DNA from: Mangrovimonas xylaniphaga
GTDB taxonomy: Bacteria > Bacteroidota > Bacteroidia > Flavobacteriales > Flavobacteriaceae
DNA: 64,000 bases
Direction of reading: 5' to 3'
NCBI RefSeq assembly: GCF_001280435.1
Contig: NZ_LBIP01000013.1
Coordinates: 186,001 to 250,000 of the forward strand
The notes under the pieces are model-generated. The model was not told where the DNA came from. It ran no database searches and was given only the letters and a program-made list of their open reading frames with translations. Positions 43,608 through 53,394 of this stretch are shown here, in pieces. The position numbers were made by a program, and so were the translations under genes. Positions within the stretch are counted from its first letter, which is position 1, and each line of letters begins with the position of its first letter.

Positions 43608-45392
43608 TTGAAAGTCAACCAATTCGTATTAATTCTTCTTTTATGTAGCTTTTTAACTACTCCCCTTTGGGCTCAAAACAAGCGTATACAAATTGAGTAT
43701 TCTGGTTTTACGGTTAGGGACAGTACCATGGGAAAGGAAGTCACCACTTTTATTCGGGACGACAAACAACAAATCCATGTAGTCCATGAAGGAATTAATA
43801 TGTATTGTGATAAGGCCATTTACTATAAAAACGAAAATTTTATAGAAGCCTTCAGCAATGTGCACATGCAACAGGGTGATACCATCAACATGACTTCCAA
43901 ATATGTTGAATACAGTGGCATAACCCAATTGGCATTTGCCAGTGGCGATGTGGTGCTAACTGAACCACAATCTGTTTTAACAACCGACACCCTTTGGTTT
44001 GACAGGGCCAAACAACAAGCCTACTACAAAACACGAGGAAAAGTAGTTAGAGATACTTCTGGGACCATTACCAGTCAAATTGGGAGGTATTATATGAACG
44101 CTAAAAAATACCAATTTGTTCAGGATGTGGTATTGGTAAATCCTCAGTATACCCTTAATACCCACCAACTCGATTTTTATACCGAAACTGGAGGCGCCTA
44201 TATGTATGGGCCTTCAACCATTATAGGCGAAAACAACAATATTTATTGCGAACGCGGTTTTTACGACACCAATAATGACACTGGATATTTTGTAAAAAAC
44301 TCTCGCATAGACTATGAACAGCGCATCGTTGAAGGTGATAGCCTCTACTTTGATCGGGCCAGAAGTTTTGCTTCGGCCACCAATAATATCAAAGTTACTG
44401 ATACTATCAACAACAGCATTATCAAAGGACATTACGCCGAAGTCTACCGTGCAAAAGATTCGGTATTTATTACCAAAAGAGCCTTGGCTATTGCAGTTCA
44501 GGAGAATGATTCCATCTACATTCATGCAGACACCCTCATGGTTACTGGAAAACCTGAACACCGAATCACGCGAGCCTATTATAATGCCAAAATGTATAAA
44601 AGTGACATGAGTGGCAAGGCAGATTCCATTCATGCTGACCAAAAAACAGGCCTTACCCAACTGATCAATTTAGAGCGTTTGTCCTCAAAAGATATTTTTG
44701 CCACAAAACGTAATCCTGTAATCTGGAATTTGGGCAATCAAATGACTGGGGATTCCATTCATTTAATTACCAACACCAAAAAGGAACAATTGGATTCCTT
44801 GAAAGTATTTGAAAATGCCTTCTTGATTAGTAAGGACACTATCGGCGGTGGTTTCAACCAAGTAAAAGGGCAACGTTTAATTGGATTGTTCCGTGACAAT
44901 GCCCTCTATAATGTGGACATTATCAAAAATGCCGAAGTCATCAACTATGTCAGGGATGATAAACAAGAATTGGTGGGAATAGACAAATCCAAATCGGGAA
45001 GCATCAACATTCAAATTGACGATAATACTATTAGCGAAATTAGATTGATTAATCAAATAGATGGCGAGCTCTATCCTGACTCCCAATTTCCTGAAAACGC
45101 AAGAAAGTTTAGAGGGTTTGATTGGCGCGAAGAAGAACGCCCTAATAGCGTGGAAGACCTTTTTAAGGACGATCCGCCTTTAAACCTTCCGGTCATTAGG
45201 GGTTTGGATCCTTACGTGCCTCAAGAGGAATTTGTAGATGAAGCCATGTTGGAACGTGTTAAAGAGGCGGAACAAAAGAACCCAACTCAAGAGAATAAAG
45301 CGGCAAGAAACATTCCTACACCTTTGCAGGACAGTATTCAAACTAAAAAATCCCTAAAAAAACCATTACCACGAACCCATAAAAGAGGTTAA
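43608..45392 (+). CDS. OstA/LptA-like envelope protein
   Basis: 594 residues, TTG start supported by the promoter 17 bp upstream. Sec signal peptide (cleavage near WAQ). The mature part repeats OstA-type beta modules (IYYKNENFIEAFSNVHMQQGD, FASGDVVLTEPQS, GRYYMNAKKYQFV, EGDSLYFDRARSFASA), as in LptA/LptD N-terminal beta-jellyroll domains of lipopolysaccharide transport. It lacks the LptD barrel. Role in LPS export is inferred from the fold only. Confidence 0.82.
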   Translation: MKVNQFVLILLLCSFLTTPLWAQNKRIQIEYSGFTVRDSTMGKEVTTFIRDDKQQIHVVHEGINMYCDKAIYYKNENFIEAFSNVHMQQGDTINMTSKYVEYSGITQLAFASGDVVLTEPQSVLTTDTLWFDRAKQQAYYKTRGKVVRDTSGTITSQIGRYYMNAKKYQFVQDVVLVNPQYTLNTHQLDFYTETGGAYMYGPSTIIGENNNIYCERGFYDTNNDTGYFVKNSRIDYEQRIVEGDSLYFDRARSFASATNNIKVTDTINNSIIKGHYAEVYRAKDSVFITKRALAIAVQENDSIYIHADTLMVTGKPEHRITRAYYNAKMYKSDMSGKADSIHADQKTGLTQLINLERLSSKDIFATKRNPVIWNLGNQMTGDSIHLITNTKKEQLDSLKVFENAFLISKDTIGGGFNQVKGQRLIGLFRDNALYNVDIIKNAEVINYVRDDKQELVGIDKSKSGSINIQIDDNTISEIRLINQIDGELYPDSQFPENARKFRGFDWREEERPNSVEDLFKDDPPLNLPVIRGLDPYVPQEEFVDEAMLERVKEAEQKNPTQENKAARNIPTPLQDSIQTKKSLKKPLPRTHKRG

Positions 45393-45394
45393 GT

Positions 45395-46585
45395 ATGGAA
45401 GATTTTATCAAATATCAAGCTCAGACTTCCCCAAACCCGTTGGCCATGAAGATTTCTCATGCCAAGGGTTCCTATATTTATGATGCCGACAACAAAGCCT
45501 ATTTAGACTTTGTGGCAGGGGTATCGGCCTGTAGTTTGGGACATCAGCACCCCAGGGTAGTCAATGCTATCAAGGAGCAATTGGACAAGTACCTTCACGT
45601 CATGGTTTATGGGGAGTACATCCAAGAGCCTGCCGTGGCGCTTGCCAAACTTTTGGCAGAGCATTTACCAGAACCATTGGAAAGCACCTATTTGGTTAAT
45701 TCGGGAACCGAAGCCATTGAAGGCGCTATTAAACTAGCAAAACGCTATACAGGAACAGGAGAAATTATTGCAGCCAAATCGGCTTATCACGGCAACACCA
45801 TGGGCTCCATGAGCGTAATGGGCCATGAAGAACGCAAACAAGCCTTTCGTCCTTTGGTTCCCGGCATTCGATTTATTGAATTTAACAATCTTCCCGATAT
45901 TGATAAAATCACTTCCAAAACGGCAGGCGTTATTTTGGAAAGTATTCAAGGAGGTGCCGGTTTTATAGAACCTAAAGACGGTTACCTTACCAAGGTAAAG
46001 GCCCGTTGTGAAGAAGTTGGCGCATTGTTGATTTTAGATGAAATCCAACCAGGTTTTGGACGCACTGGAAAATTGTTTGGATTTGAAAATTATGATTGTG
46101 TTCCAGATATTTTGGTCACAGGAAAAGGTTTGGGTGGCGGTATGCCAATTGGAGCCTTTACAGCATCATTGGAAATCATGAACAGTTTACAGGATCAGCC
46201 CAAATTTGGCCATATTACCACCTTTGGAGGGCATCCCGTAATTGCTGCCGCTGCATTGGCAACGGTAAGGGAAATTACTGAAACCAACCTCATGGCAGAA
46301 GCCCTTGAAAAAGAAGCTTTAATTCGTGAGAATTTGGTTCACCCCCTTATTGAGGAAATTAGAGGAAAAGGACTCATGTTGGCTGCCATGACCCCATCCG
46401 CAGACATCACAAACGAGGTGGTTTTGAGATGTCAGGACCGAGGATTGATATTATTTTGGTTACTCTTTGAGCCTAAAGCTATTAGAATCACCCCGCCATT
46501 AACCATTTCTAAGAACGAAATTATCGAAGGCTGTAATATTATACTTTCAGTTTTGAATGAAATTTCGAATGAACAAACACTTTAA
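45395..46585 (+). CDS. Class III aminotransferase (PLP)
   Basis: 396 residues. PLP-binding landmarks: YLVNSGTEAIEGAIKLAKR, the SAYHGNTMGSMSVMG segment, ILDEIQPGFGRTGKLFGFE, and the Schiff-base Lys244 in TGKGLGGGMPIGAF. The fold matches ornithine/acetylornithine-type omega-aminotransferases but sequence alone does not fix the substrate. 2 bp after the OstA-like gene, probably co-transcribed. Confidence 0.9.
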   Translation: MEDFIKYQAQTSPNPLAMKISHAKGSYIYDADNKAYLDFVAGVSACSLGHQHPRVVNAIKEQLDKYLHVMVYGEYIQEPAVALAKLLAEHLPEPLESTYLVNSGTEAIEGAIKLAKRYTGTGEIIAAKSAYHGNTMGSMSVMGHEERKQAFRPLVPGIRFIEFNNLPDIDKITSKTAGVILESIQGGAGFIEPKDGYLTKVKARCEEVGALLILDEIQPGFGRTGKLFGFENYDCVPDILVTGKGLGGGMPIGAFTASLEIMNSLQDQPKFGHITTFGGHPVIAAAALATVREITETNLMAEALEKEALIRENLVHPLIEEIRGKGLMLAAMTPSADITNEVVLRCQDRGLILFWLLFEPKAIRITPPLTISKNEIIEGCNIILSVLNEISNEQTL

Positions 46586-46591
46586 AAACGA

Positions 46592-46611
46592 AAAAACAAA
46601 CACTTGTTTTT
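46592..46611 (+). terminator. Weak AT-only hairpin after the aminotransferase
   Basis: AAAAACAA / TTGTTTTT with a 4-nt loop (46592-46599 with 46604-46611). Only a weak terminator candidate. Confidence 0.35.
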
Positions 46612-46743
46612 CAAAGCCTTAAATTAATAGAATATTGAAATAAACACCTGACTGTTAATTATTTTGTTAAAAAGATTAACACCAAAATCTTTAAATAGCC
46701 AAATAGAAGAGTAAATTTATTTCAACAACAATAAAATCTGCTT

Positions 46744-48153
46744 ATGGAGTTTAGCCACAACGACGACCACGACAACTTATCGCTAGCAAGATTTGAGTCC
46801 ATGTTAAAAACAAACAATGTGTTGTTTTTCGACTCTAACGAATTTGAGAACATTATCCATCATTATCTTGAGATTGGAAAAATAGCCTTAGCAAAGAAAG
46901 CGATAAAGATGGGGCTAGAACAACACCCTTCCTCCACGAATCTCCAACTGTTCCAAATAGAACTTTACGTCATGGAGAACAAGTTGGAAAAAGCAGACAT
47001 CCTATTGGACAGACTTTATGAGTTGGAACCGACCAACGAGGAAGTTTTTATCCAGAAAGCCAATGTCCTTTCCAAACGCGATGACCACAAAGGAGCTATC
47101 AACACCTTGAAAATTGCTTTGGACTTAAGCCAAGATCCAGACGATTCCGATTTATACGCCCTTATAGGAATGGAGTATTTATTCTTGGATGAATTTGAAC
47201 AGGCTAAGGGATATTTCTTGCAATGCTTGGAAATAGATATGCACGATTATTCTGCCCTATACAACATCATTTACTGTTTTGACTTTTTGGACGAAACCGA
47301 AGAGGCCATCAGCTTTTTAAATGATTATTTGGATGGCAACCCATATTGCGAAGTAGCGTGGCATCAATTGGGCAAGCAGTATTTCGCCCTTAAAGATTAC
47401 AAAAAAGCTTTAGCTGCTTATGACTTTGCCATCATTTCCGATGACACTTTTGTGGGAGCTTACCTTGAAAAGGGAAAGGTGCTTGAAAAGCAAAAAAGGT
47501 ACGGTGAAGCCATCGAAAACTATAAAATTACGTTGGCTTTGGACGACCCAACGTCCTTTGCTTTATTGAGAATGGGTTATTGCTACGAAAAATTGGGTGA
47601 CACCGAAATGGCTGTGCAATACTTCTATAAAACCGTCCACGAAGATCCTTTATTGGACAAAGGTTGGATAGCCATCACCAAGTTTTACTTGAAGGCACGC
47701 AACTACCAAAAGGCTTTATATTATATCAACAAAGCCATCAATATCGATAGTGAAAATGTGCTGTATTGGAAACTATATGCACAAATCAACCACCGTTTGA
47801 ACTTTCTTGAAGAAGCCGAAAGAGGTTACAAAAAAACCTTGGAACTTGGCAATTACGAACTCCAAACTTGGTTATCACGCTCGGACATCCTCATTCAATT
47901 GGGAGAATTTGAGGCCTCCATTTACAACTTGATACAAGCGGCAGAATTCTACCCTGAAACTGCTGAAATTGAATACCGTTTAGCAGGACTGCACTTTAAG
48001 CTTTTGGAAAGCGAAAAAGGGCATTACCATCTTAAAAACGGGTTGCTTTTAAACGAAGAATTTGAATATATTCTTGAGGAATTGTTCCCTGAAGTTCACA
48101 AAGACCCAAACATTAACAGGGTTTTGGTAAGTACCAAAAAGTCCTCTTCATAA
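46744..48153 (+). CDS. Tetratricopeptide repeat protein
   Basis: 469 residues, no signal peptide, so cytosolic. Successive TPR helical pairs cover nearly the whole protein (for example LAKKAIKMGLEQHPSS, LYALIGMEYLFLDEFEQAKGYF, WHQLGKQYFALKDYKKALAAYDFA, MGYCYEKLGDTEMAVQYFYK, NYQKALYYINKAINIDSEN). Scaffold function is likely; partner unknown. Stand-alone with its own terminator. Confidence 0.9.
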   Translation: MEFSHNDDHDNLSLARFESMLKTNNVLFFDSNEFENIIHHYLEIGKIALAKKAIKMGLEQHPSSTNLQLFQIELYVMENKLEKADILLDRLYELEPTNEEVFIQKANVLSKRDDHKGAINTLKIALDLSQDPDDSDLYALIGMEYLFLDEFEQAKGYFLQCLEIDMHDYSALYNIIYCFDFLDETEEAISFLNDYLDGNPYCEVAWHQLGKQYFALKDYKKALAAYDFAIISDDTFVGAYLEKGKVLEKQKRYGEAIENYKITLALDDPTSFALLRMGYCYEKLGDTEMAVQYFYKTVHEDPLLDKGWIAITKFYLKARNYQKALYYINKAINIDSENVLYWKLYAQINHRLNFLEEAERGYKKTLELGNYELQTWLSRSDILIQLGEFEASIYNLIQAAEFYPETAEIEYRLAGLHFKLLESEKGHYHLKNGLLLNEEFEYILEELFPEVHKDPNINRVLVSTKKSSS

Positions 48154-48181
48154 AATTTAAAATCTACAAAATTTAATTGTC

Positions 48182-48220
48182 AAAAAAGCCAAGATGCATG
48201 ATTGTTTCCTTGGCTTTTTT
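48182..48220 (+). terminator. Rho-independent terminator after the TPR gene
   Basis: AAAAAAGCCAAG / CTTGGCTTTTTT (48182-48193 with 48209-48220), loop of 15 nt. Confidence 0.87.
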
Positions 48221-48334
48221 GCTTTTATAGACTTCCATTTTTTTCAAGCTAAATTTTACAATTTCATTTCAGGTTTGCATATCGATACTCCAAAGATGTT
48301 TGTTACCTTTACGCTTCTTTATTGAAACCGAAAC

Positions 48335-49348
48335 ATGCAAAGACGCTTAATCGACTACATAGTTATTGCCCTTAAAGGTACCGCCATGGGTGCTGCCGAT
48401 GCGGTGCCAGGAGTATCTGGAGGGACCATCGCCTTTATCTCAGGAATATACGAAGAACTAATTGACACCATCAGCAATGTTAATCTTTCGTTGCTAACAA
48501 CCCTACGAAATGCAGGTTTTTCAGCCTTTTGGAAACAACTGAATGGAAATTTCCTTTTGGCCCTTTTAACAGGAATCCTTGTCAGTTTTGTGTCATTTAT
48601 GAGATTGGCTAAATACTTAATTGAAAACCATCCTATTTTAATTTGGTCTTTCTTTTTTGGATTGATTGTTGCCAGTATCTACTTTGTTGCCAAACAAGTA
48701 AAAGCATGGTCTATGGGCACCATTGTAGCCTTGATCATAGGAAGTGTACTTGCATATTATATCACAACCCTCCCCTCTTTGGGCAGTAATGAAAATCCTC
48801 TATTTCTATTTTTTGCAGGAGCTTTGGCTATTTGCGCTATGATTCTTCCCGGGATTTCAGGGTCTTTTATCTTGGTGATTCTTGGCGCCTATAAAACCCT
48901 TAGTGATGCTTTTCATGATTTTGATTTGAAGAGAATTGCTATTTTCGGTTTGGGAGCTGTGGTAGGGCTATTAAGTTTCAGTAGAATTTTGAAATGGCTT
49001 TTTAAAAACTACCACAATACCACTCTAGCCATACTTACGGGGTTCATTTTCGGGTCGCTTAACAAGATTTGGCCATGGAAAGTTACGGATATGGTCATGG
49101 AAAAATCCAGCGGAACAATCCTTCCATTTTCGGAAATCTCAGATTTGGCCACACTTTCGGTGTACCAAAAACAAATTCAAAATTTTGACACCTATAAGTT
49201 GATTTCTGAACACAGCATCTTGCCTTTTAATTATTCTGAATTAAACAATCAACTTGTAAACAATCAAATACCAGCGGCTTTAGGCTTAATGCTTCTTGGT
49301 TTTTTTACTATCTTCATTTTAGAAAAAATAGGCTCCAAAAACGTATAG
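48335..49348 (+). CDS. DUF368 protein (polyprenyl-phosphate transporter family), copy 1
   Basis: 337 residues, multi-pass. Opens with KGTAMGAADAVPGVSGGT and repeats a related LPGISGSFILVILG motif near residue 170, the internal-repeat signature of DUF368. Members (PopT) have been shown to recycle undecaprenyl phosphate across the inner membrane. It is followed 1 bp later by a paralogue. Confidence 0.88.
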   Translation: MQRRLIDYIVIALKGTAMGAADAVPGVSGGTIAFISGIYEELIDTISNVNLSLLTTLRNAGFSAFWKQLNGNFLLALLTGILVSFVSFMRLAKYLIENHPILIWSFFFGLIVASIYFVAKQVKAWSMGTIVALIIGSVLAYYITTLPSLGSNENPLFLFFAGALAICAMILPGISGSFILVILGAYKTLSDAFHDFDLKRIAIFGLGAVVGLLSFSRILKWLFKNYHNTTLAILTGFIFGSLNKIWPWKVTDMVMEKSSGTILPFSEISDLATLSVYQKQIQNFDTYKLISEHSILPFNYSELNNQLVNNQIPAALGLMLLGFFTIFILEKIGSKNV

Positions 49349-49349
49349 C

Positions 49350-50369
49350 ATGCACAGTACCAGGACACTTTCAGACCGCATTTTCCTTGTCATAAAGGGG
49401 CTTGCCATGGGTGCCGCCAATAAGGTGCCTGGGGTTTCTGGAGGCGTCGTGGCCTTTGTGGCCGGATTTTACGAAGAGTTTATTTATTCCCTTCAAAAAA
49501 TAAACGGAAAAGCCTTTAAACTCTTAATCAACAAACGGTATAAGAGTTTTTACAATTATATCAATGGGCGGTTTTTAGGGCTATTGTTTCTTGGGATGGT
49601 GGTAAGCTATTTTAGTGTTTCCAAACTCTTAGACTATTTTATAGTCCATTATGAACTCTATGTTTGGAGTCTCTTTTTTGGCATGATCATAGGCTCCATT
49701 TATTACATTCAGAAGGATTTTCACCATTGGCATACCAATACTATTTTGGCACTCATTATTGGTATTGCCTTAGGACTAGGCATTAGTTTCTTGGATCCTG
49801 CCAAGGAAAATGATAATTTATTGTTCGTGTTTTTCTGTGGAATTATAAGCGTGTCCGGAATGACGCTTCCCGGGTTTTCTGGTTCCTTTATTTTGATTTT
49901 ACTGGGCAACTATGTATTGCTTTTGGTAGACTCCGTGAATGCGCTTTTCGACACCTTTACCGACATCATTAGTGGCGATTTTCATTTTATAAATGATCCG
50001 CATCGCCTTAAAATGTTGAAGATTTTAGTCGTGTTCACTTTAGGTTCCATTACGGGACTGGTCACCTTTTCACATGCTCTCAATTTTATCATCAAGCATT
50101 ATAAAAATATCACCACGGCCAGTATAATTGGGTTTATTACAGGATCCCTTGGTGTGGTATGGCCATGGAAGGAGACCCAATACAAGCAAGATGTAAACGG
50201 GGATTTTCTTTTGGATTCTACCGGACAAAAAATTGTTGAAAATTACCAACGTTATATCCCCGAACTAAATTCCACAACTTATTTAGCGTTGTTATTTATA
50301 ATTATTGGAATTCTTATAGTTTTGGGATTGGATAAATACGGACAAAAAACACGTCGAGCACATGCATAA
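49350..50369 (+). CDS. DUF368 protein (polyprenyl-phosphate transporter family), copy 2
   Basis: 339 residues, same architecture as the preceding gene: KGLAMGAANKVPGVSGGV near the start and LPGFSGSFILILLGNYV in the middle. The two copies share both motifs and the WPWK segment but are clearly diverged. Overlaps aroE by 8 nt. Confidence 0.88.
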   Translation: MHSTRTLSDRIFLVIKGLAMGAANKVPGVSGGVVAFVAGFYEEFIYSLQKINGKAFKLLINKRYKSFYNYINGRFLGLLFLGMVVSYFSVSKLLDYFIVHYELYVWSLFFGMIIGSIYYIQKDFHHWHTNTILALIIGIALGLGISFLDPAKENDNLLFVFFCGIISVSGMTLPGFSGSFILILLGNYVLLLVDSVNALFDTFTDIISGDFHFINDPHRLKMLKILVVFTLGSITGLVTFSHALNFIIKHYKNITTASIIGFITGSLGVVWPWKETQYKQDVNGDFLLDSTGQKIVENYQRYIPELNSTTYLALLFIIIGILIVLGLDKYGQKTRRAHA

Positions 50370-51099
50370 ATTAGGATTATTGGGCAGGAACATTTCCTAT
50401 TCATTTTCAAAAGGATATTTCACTAAAAAATTTGAATCAGAAGGGCTTCCCTTTGTATACGAGAATTTTGATTTGGAAACCATTTCGGAATTGAAAACCA
50501 CCTTAGCCAACAATCCGAATTTAATTGGCTTTAACGTTACCATTCCCTACAAGGAAGAAATCATGCCGCTTTTGGATTCTTTGGACGACACAGCCCAAGA
50601 AATTGGAGCTGTAAATACCGTAAAACTTCAAAAGGACGGCTCCCTTAAAGGTTACAACACGGATTATTATGGCTTCCAAAGTTCTTTGGAGCCCTATTTA
50701 AAACCGCATCATAAATCAGCTTTGATTTTGGGTACTGGAGGTGCTTCAAAAGCAGTAGCCTATGCTCTTAAAAATTTGGGTATTGCATTTGATTTTGTTT
50801 CCAGAACCCCCAAGGCAAATGTCAAATATACCTATGCTGATATCACTGAAGAACTCCTGAAGCACTACACAGTCATTGTAAACTGTACCCCTTTGGGCAC
50901 CCACCCAAACGTGAACCAGTGCCCAGACATTCCATATGATGATCTTACCCCAGAGCATCTGTTATACGACCTTATCTACAATCCAGAACACACCAAGTTT
51001 CTAACCTGTGGAGATATAAAAGGGGCCACCACCGTTAATGGCAGTAAAATGCTGGAACTTCAGGCCGAAAAGGCTTGGGAGATCTGGAATAAGCTTTAA
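50362..51099 (+). CDS. aroE: Shikimate dehydrogenase
   Basis: Reduces 3-dehydroshikimate to shikimate with NADPH. 245 residues. LLGRNISYSFSKGYFTKKF, NVTIPYKEEIMPLLD (catalytic Lys), GAVNTV, and GTGGASKAVAYAL (Rossmann). The end of the previous DUF368 gene overlaps its start, so it is translated from the same mRNA. Confidence 0.94.
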   Translation: MHKLGLLGRNISYSFSKGYFTKKFESEGLPFVYENFDLETISELKTTLANNPNLIGFNVTIPYKEEIMPLLDSLDDTAQEIGAVNTVKLQKDGSLKGYNTDYYGFQSSLEPYLKPHHKSALILGTGGASKAVAYALKNLGIAFDFVSRTPKANVKYTYADITEELLKHYTVIVNCTPLGTHPNVNQCPDIPYDDLTPEHLLYDLIYNPEHTKFLTCGDIKGATTVNGSKMLELQAEKAWEIWNKL

Positions 51100-51190
51100 A
51101 ATCGATTAAAATCACGGCCGCTCTTTTTGTTATGTAAGCGCTTGTTAGTATATTAGCTTTCTAAGTATTTTCAACTAAAACATTGTAAAA

Positions 51191-53182
51191 ATGTCAGAGA
51201 AAGATAACCTGCAGAATGCAGACGGAAACAACGAACAAAACTCTGCTGAGATCCAAGATCAAAGCAACACAACCAACGCTTCAAACCCTACAGAAAATGA
51301 GCAGCCTACTGTAGAAACCGAAACTACCGAAACAGAGACTGCCCAAAACTCCAACCCAGCAGAAGAAAGTGCAGCGCCAAAAAAGGTGGATGCCCATGTA
51401 GAGGAAATTGACGAGTCCAACGCAGAAGATGCCGAAGACGAAGACAACAGCCAAAGACACACTGTAGAAAGTAAGGATTACCATGCCATGACCATGGGTC
51501 AGCTTGTTAAGGAACTTGACTATTTGCTCAAGCATCATAAAATACAGACTATCAAGTCGCAGGTGAATGATATCAAAACTGAGTTCAACGATAAATTCGG
51601 TGAACTTTTAGAAGAAAAAAAGGAAGAGTTCATTAACGACGGTGGCAATGAAATAGACTTCTATTTTATTACTCCAGAAAAGAAAGACTTCAATTCACTT
51701 TATAAAGAATACAAAAGCAACCTACACGCTTATTACAAAAGCTTAGAGCGTAATCTAAAAGACAATCTGGATAACCGCTTGCGCATTATTGAGGAAATTA
51801 AAGGCTTGATCAATGTTGAAGAAAACATCAACACGACTTATAAGCACTTTAAAGAACTTCAAGAAGAATGGCGCAATGCTGGCCCTATTCCAAGAGATAA
51901 ATACAACAATGCTTGGAACACCTATCACCACCATGTGGAAATATTTTATGATTTCCTTCATTTGAACCGCGATTTGCGCGACATGGATTTCAAGCACAAC
52001 TTGGACCAAAAACTTAAAATTATTGAGCGTGCCGAAGAGCTAGCCCAAGACAACAATGTCAATAGAAGTTTTAGAGAGTTACAGGTCCTTCACAAAATGT
52101 GGAAGGAGGATTTAGGACCTGTTGCCAAAGAATACCGAGAAGAAATCTGGGAACGTTTTAGCAACGCTACCAAAATTATCCACGATAAGCGTCAAGCCTA
52201 TTATGCCGATTTGGACAAGGCTTATGAAGCTAATTTGGAACGCAAAGAAGAGATTATTTCCAAAATTGAAGCCATCAGCAAGGATATTGCAAAAACCCAT
52301 CAAGCATGGCAGAAAAAAATTAAGGAAGTTGAAGCGCTTAGACAAGACTTTTTTAATGCAGGAAAAGTACCCATTAAGGTAAACGAAGCCACTTGGGCTA
52401 AATTTAAGGGAGCCGTTAGAGCCTTCAACAAAAACAAAAACGCCTTCTATAAAAACCTTAAAAAGGAACAATATGATAACCTTCAGAAGAAATTGGATCT
52501 TATCCAAGTTGCTGAAGACAACAAGGACAGTGACGACTTTGAAACCATCACACCGTTGATGAAGAAAATCCAAAATGATTGGAAAAAAATCGGGCACGTT
52601 CCAAGAAAGGATAGCGATAAAATCTGGAAGCGTTTCAAAGCTGCCTGTAACGCTTATTTTGATCGTTTACATGCTGAAAAGAATGCTGCCAACAAAGAGC
52701 AGTTTGAAGCTTTCGACAAAAAGAATGAGCTACTTGACAGTTTAGGAAAAACAACCCTAAGCGGCAACGTAGAAGCAGACATTGAAACTATCAAGGAAAA
52801 AATAGCCGAATGGCAAGCCATCGGTCACGTACCGCATAACAAACGTTTTATTGAAGGGAAATTCAATAAAGCTCTAGATGAGTTGTTTGGTAAACTGGAC
52901 ATGGACCCTTCGGAAATTGAAATGATCAAGTTTGAAAACAAACTGGAAACCCTTTCACAACCAAATGACACAAGTCTTTTGGACAATGAGCACAACTTTA
53001 TCCGCAAAAAAATTGATGAAGTTAAAGGTGAAATCAACCAGCTGGAAAACAATCTACTATTTTTCTCCAATGTCGATGATGACAACCCAATGGTAAAAGA
53101 TGTTCTTAACAATATTGAGAACCATAAAGCGACCTTAAATACCTGGGAAGAAAAGCTGAAAAAGCTTAAGGAGATGTACTAA
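51191..53182 (+). CDS. DUF349 repeat protein
   Basis: 663 residues. A low-complexity acidic N-terminus (first ~95 residues, rich in Glu, Asn, Thr, Ala) precedes five DUF349 units recognised by W..xG.vP....xxW..F: EEWRNAGPIPRDKYNNAW, KMWKEDLGPVAKEY, FFNAGKVPIKVNEATW, DWKKIGHVPRKDSDKIW and EWQAIGHVPHNKRFIEGKF. All-helical, cytosolic, function unknown. It has its own transcription unit. Confidence 0.88.
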   Translation: MSEKDNLQNADGNNEQNSAEIQDQSNTTNASNPTENEQPTVETETTETETAQNSNPAEESAAPKKVDAHVEEIDESNAEDAEDEDNSQRHTVESKDYHAMTMGQLVKELDYLLKHHKIQTIKSQVNDIKTEFNDKFGELLEEKKEEFINDGGNEIDFYFITPEKKDFNSLYKEYKSNLHAYYKSLERNLKDNLDNRLRIIEEIKGLINVEENINTTYKHFKELQEEWRNAGPIPRDKYNNAWNTYHHHVEIFYDFLHLNRDLRDMDFKHNLDQKLKIIERAEELAQDNNVNRSFRELQVLHKMWKEDLGPVAKEYREEIWERFSNATKIIHDKRQAYYADLDKAYEANLERKEEIISKIEAISKDIAKTHQAWQKKIKEVEALRQDFFNAGKVPIKVNEATWAKFKGAVRAFNKNKNAFYKNLKKEQYDNLQKKLDLIQVAEDNKDSDDFETITPLMKKIQNDWKKIGHVPRKDSDKIWKRFKAACNAYFDRLHAEKNAANKEQFEAFDKKNELLDSLGKTTLSGNVEADIETIKEKIAEWQAIGHVPHNKRFIEGKFNKALDELFGKLDMDPSEIEMIKFENKLETLSQPNDTSLLDNEHNFIRKKIDEVKGEINQLENNLLFFSNVDDDNPMVKDVLNNIENHKATLNTWEEKLKKLKEMY

Positions 53183-53190
53183 AAAATCAA

Positions 53191-53220
53191 ATCCTATCTG
53201 TGGTTGCCCACAGATAGGAT
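53191..53220 (+). other. Perfect 13-bp hairpin without U tract
   Basis: ATCCTATCTGTGG / CCACAGATAGGAT (53191-53203 with 53208-53220), loop TTGC. It is followed by ATTGACCC, not by T-run, so it is not a standard terminator. 8 bp after the DUF349 stop. A second dyad lies at 53293-53316. Confidence 0.85.
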
Positions 53221-53292
53221 ATTGACCCCTAACTAAACTAAATTTAATACCTTAAAATAAATCCGCTTATTTTATATTAAGGCTAACCTACT

Positions 53293-53316
53293 TATGATTA
53301 TAAAACTATAATCATA
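53293..53316. other. Perfect 10-bp hairpin
   Basis: TATGATTATA / TATAATCATA with loop AAAC, in the gap between DUF349 and mazG. AT-rich; no assigned role. Confidence 0.75.
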
Positions 53317-53365
53317 GTTCTATATTACATATACGTAGCAACTCTTGTATTTGGATTATGTATTT

Positions 53366-53394
53366 TCAAAAAAAATCAAAAATTATTGATTTTT
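53366..53394 (-). terminator. Terminator overlapping the 3' end of mazG
   Basis: AAAAATCAA / TTGATTTTT (53371-53379 with 53386-53394) with an 8-base A run on the plus strand, read as T run on the minus strand. The stem includes the last mazG codons. AT-rich, modest stability. Confidence 0.55.
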
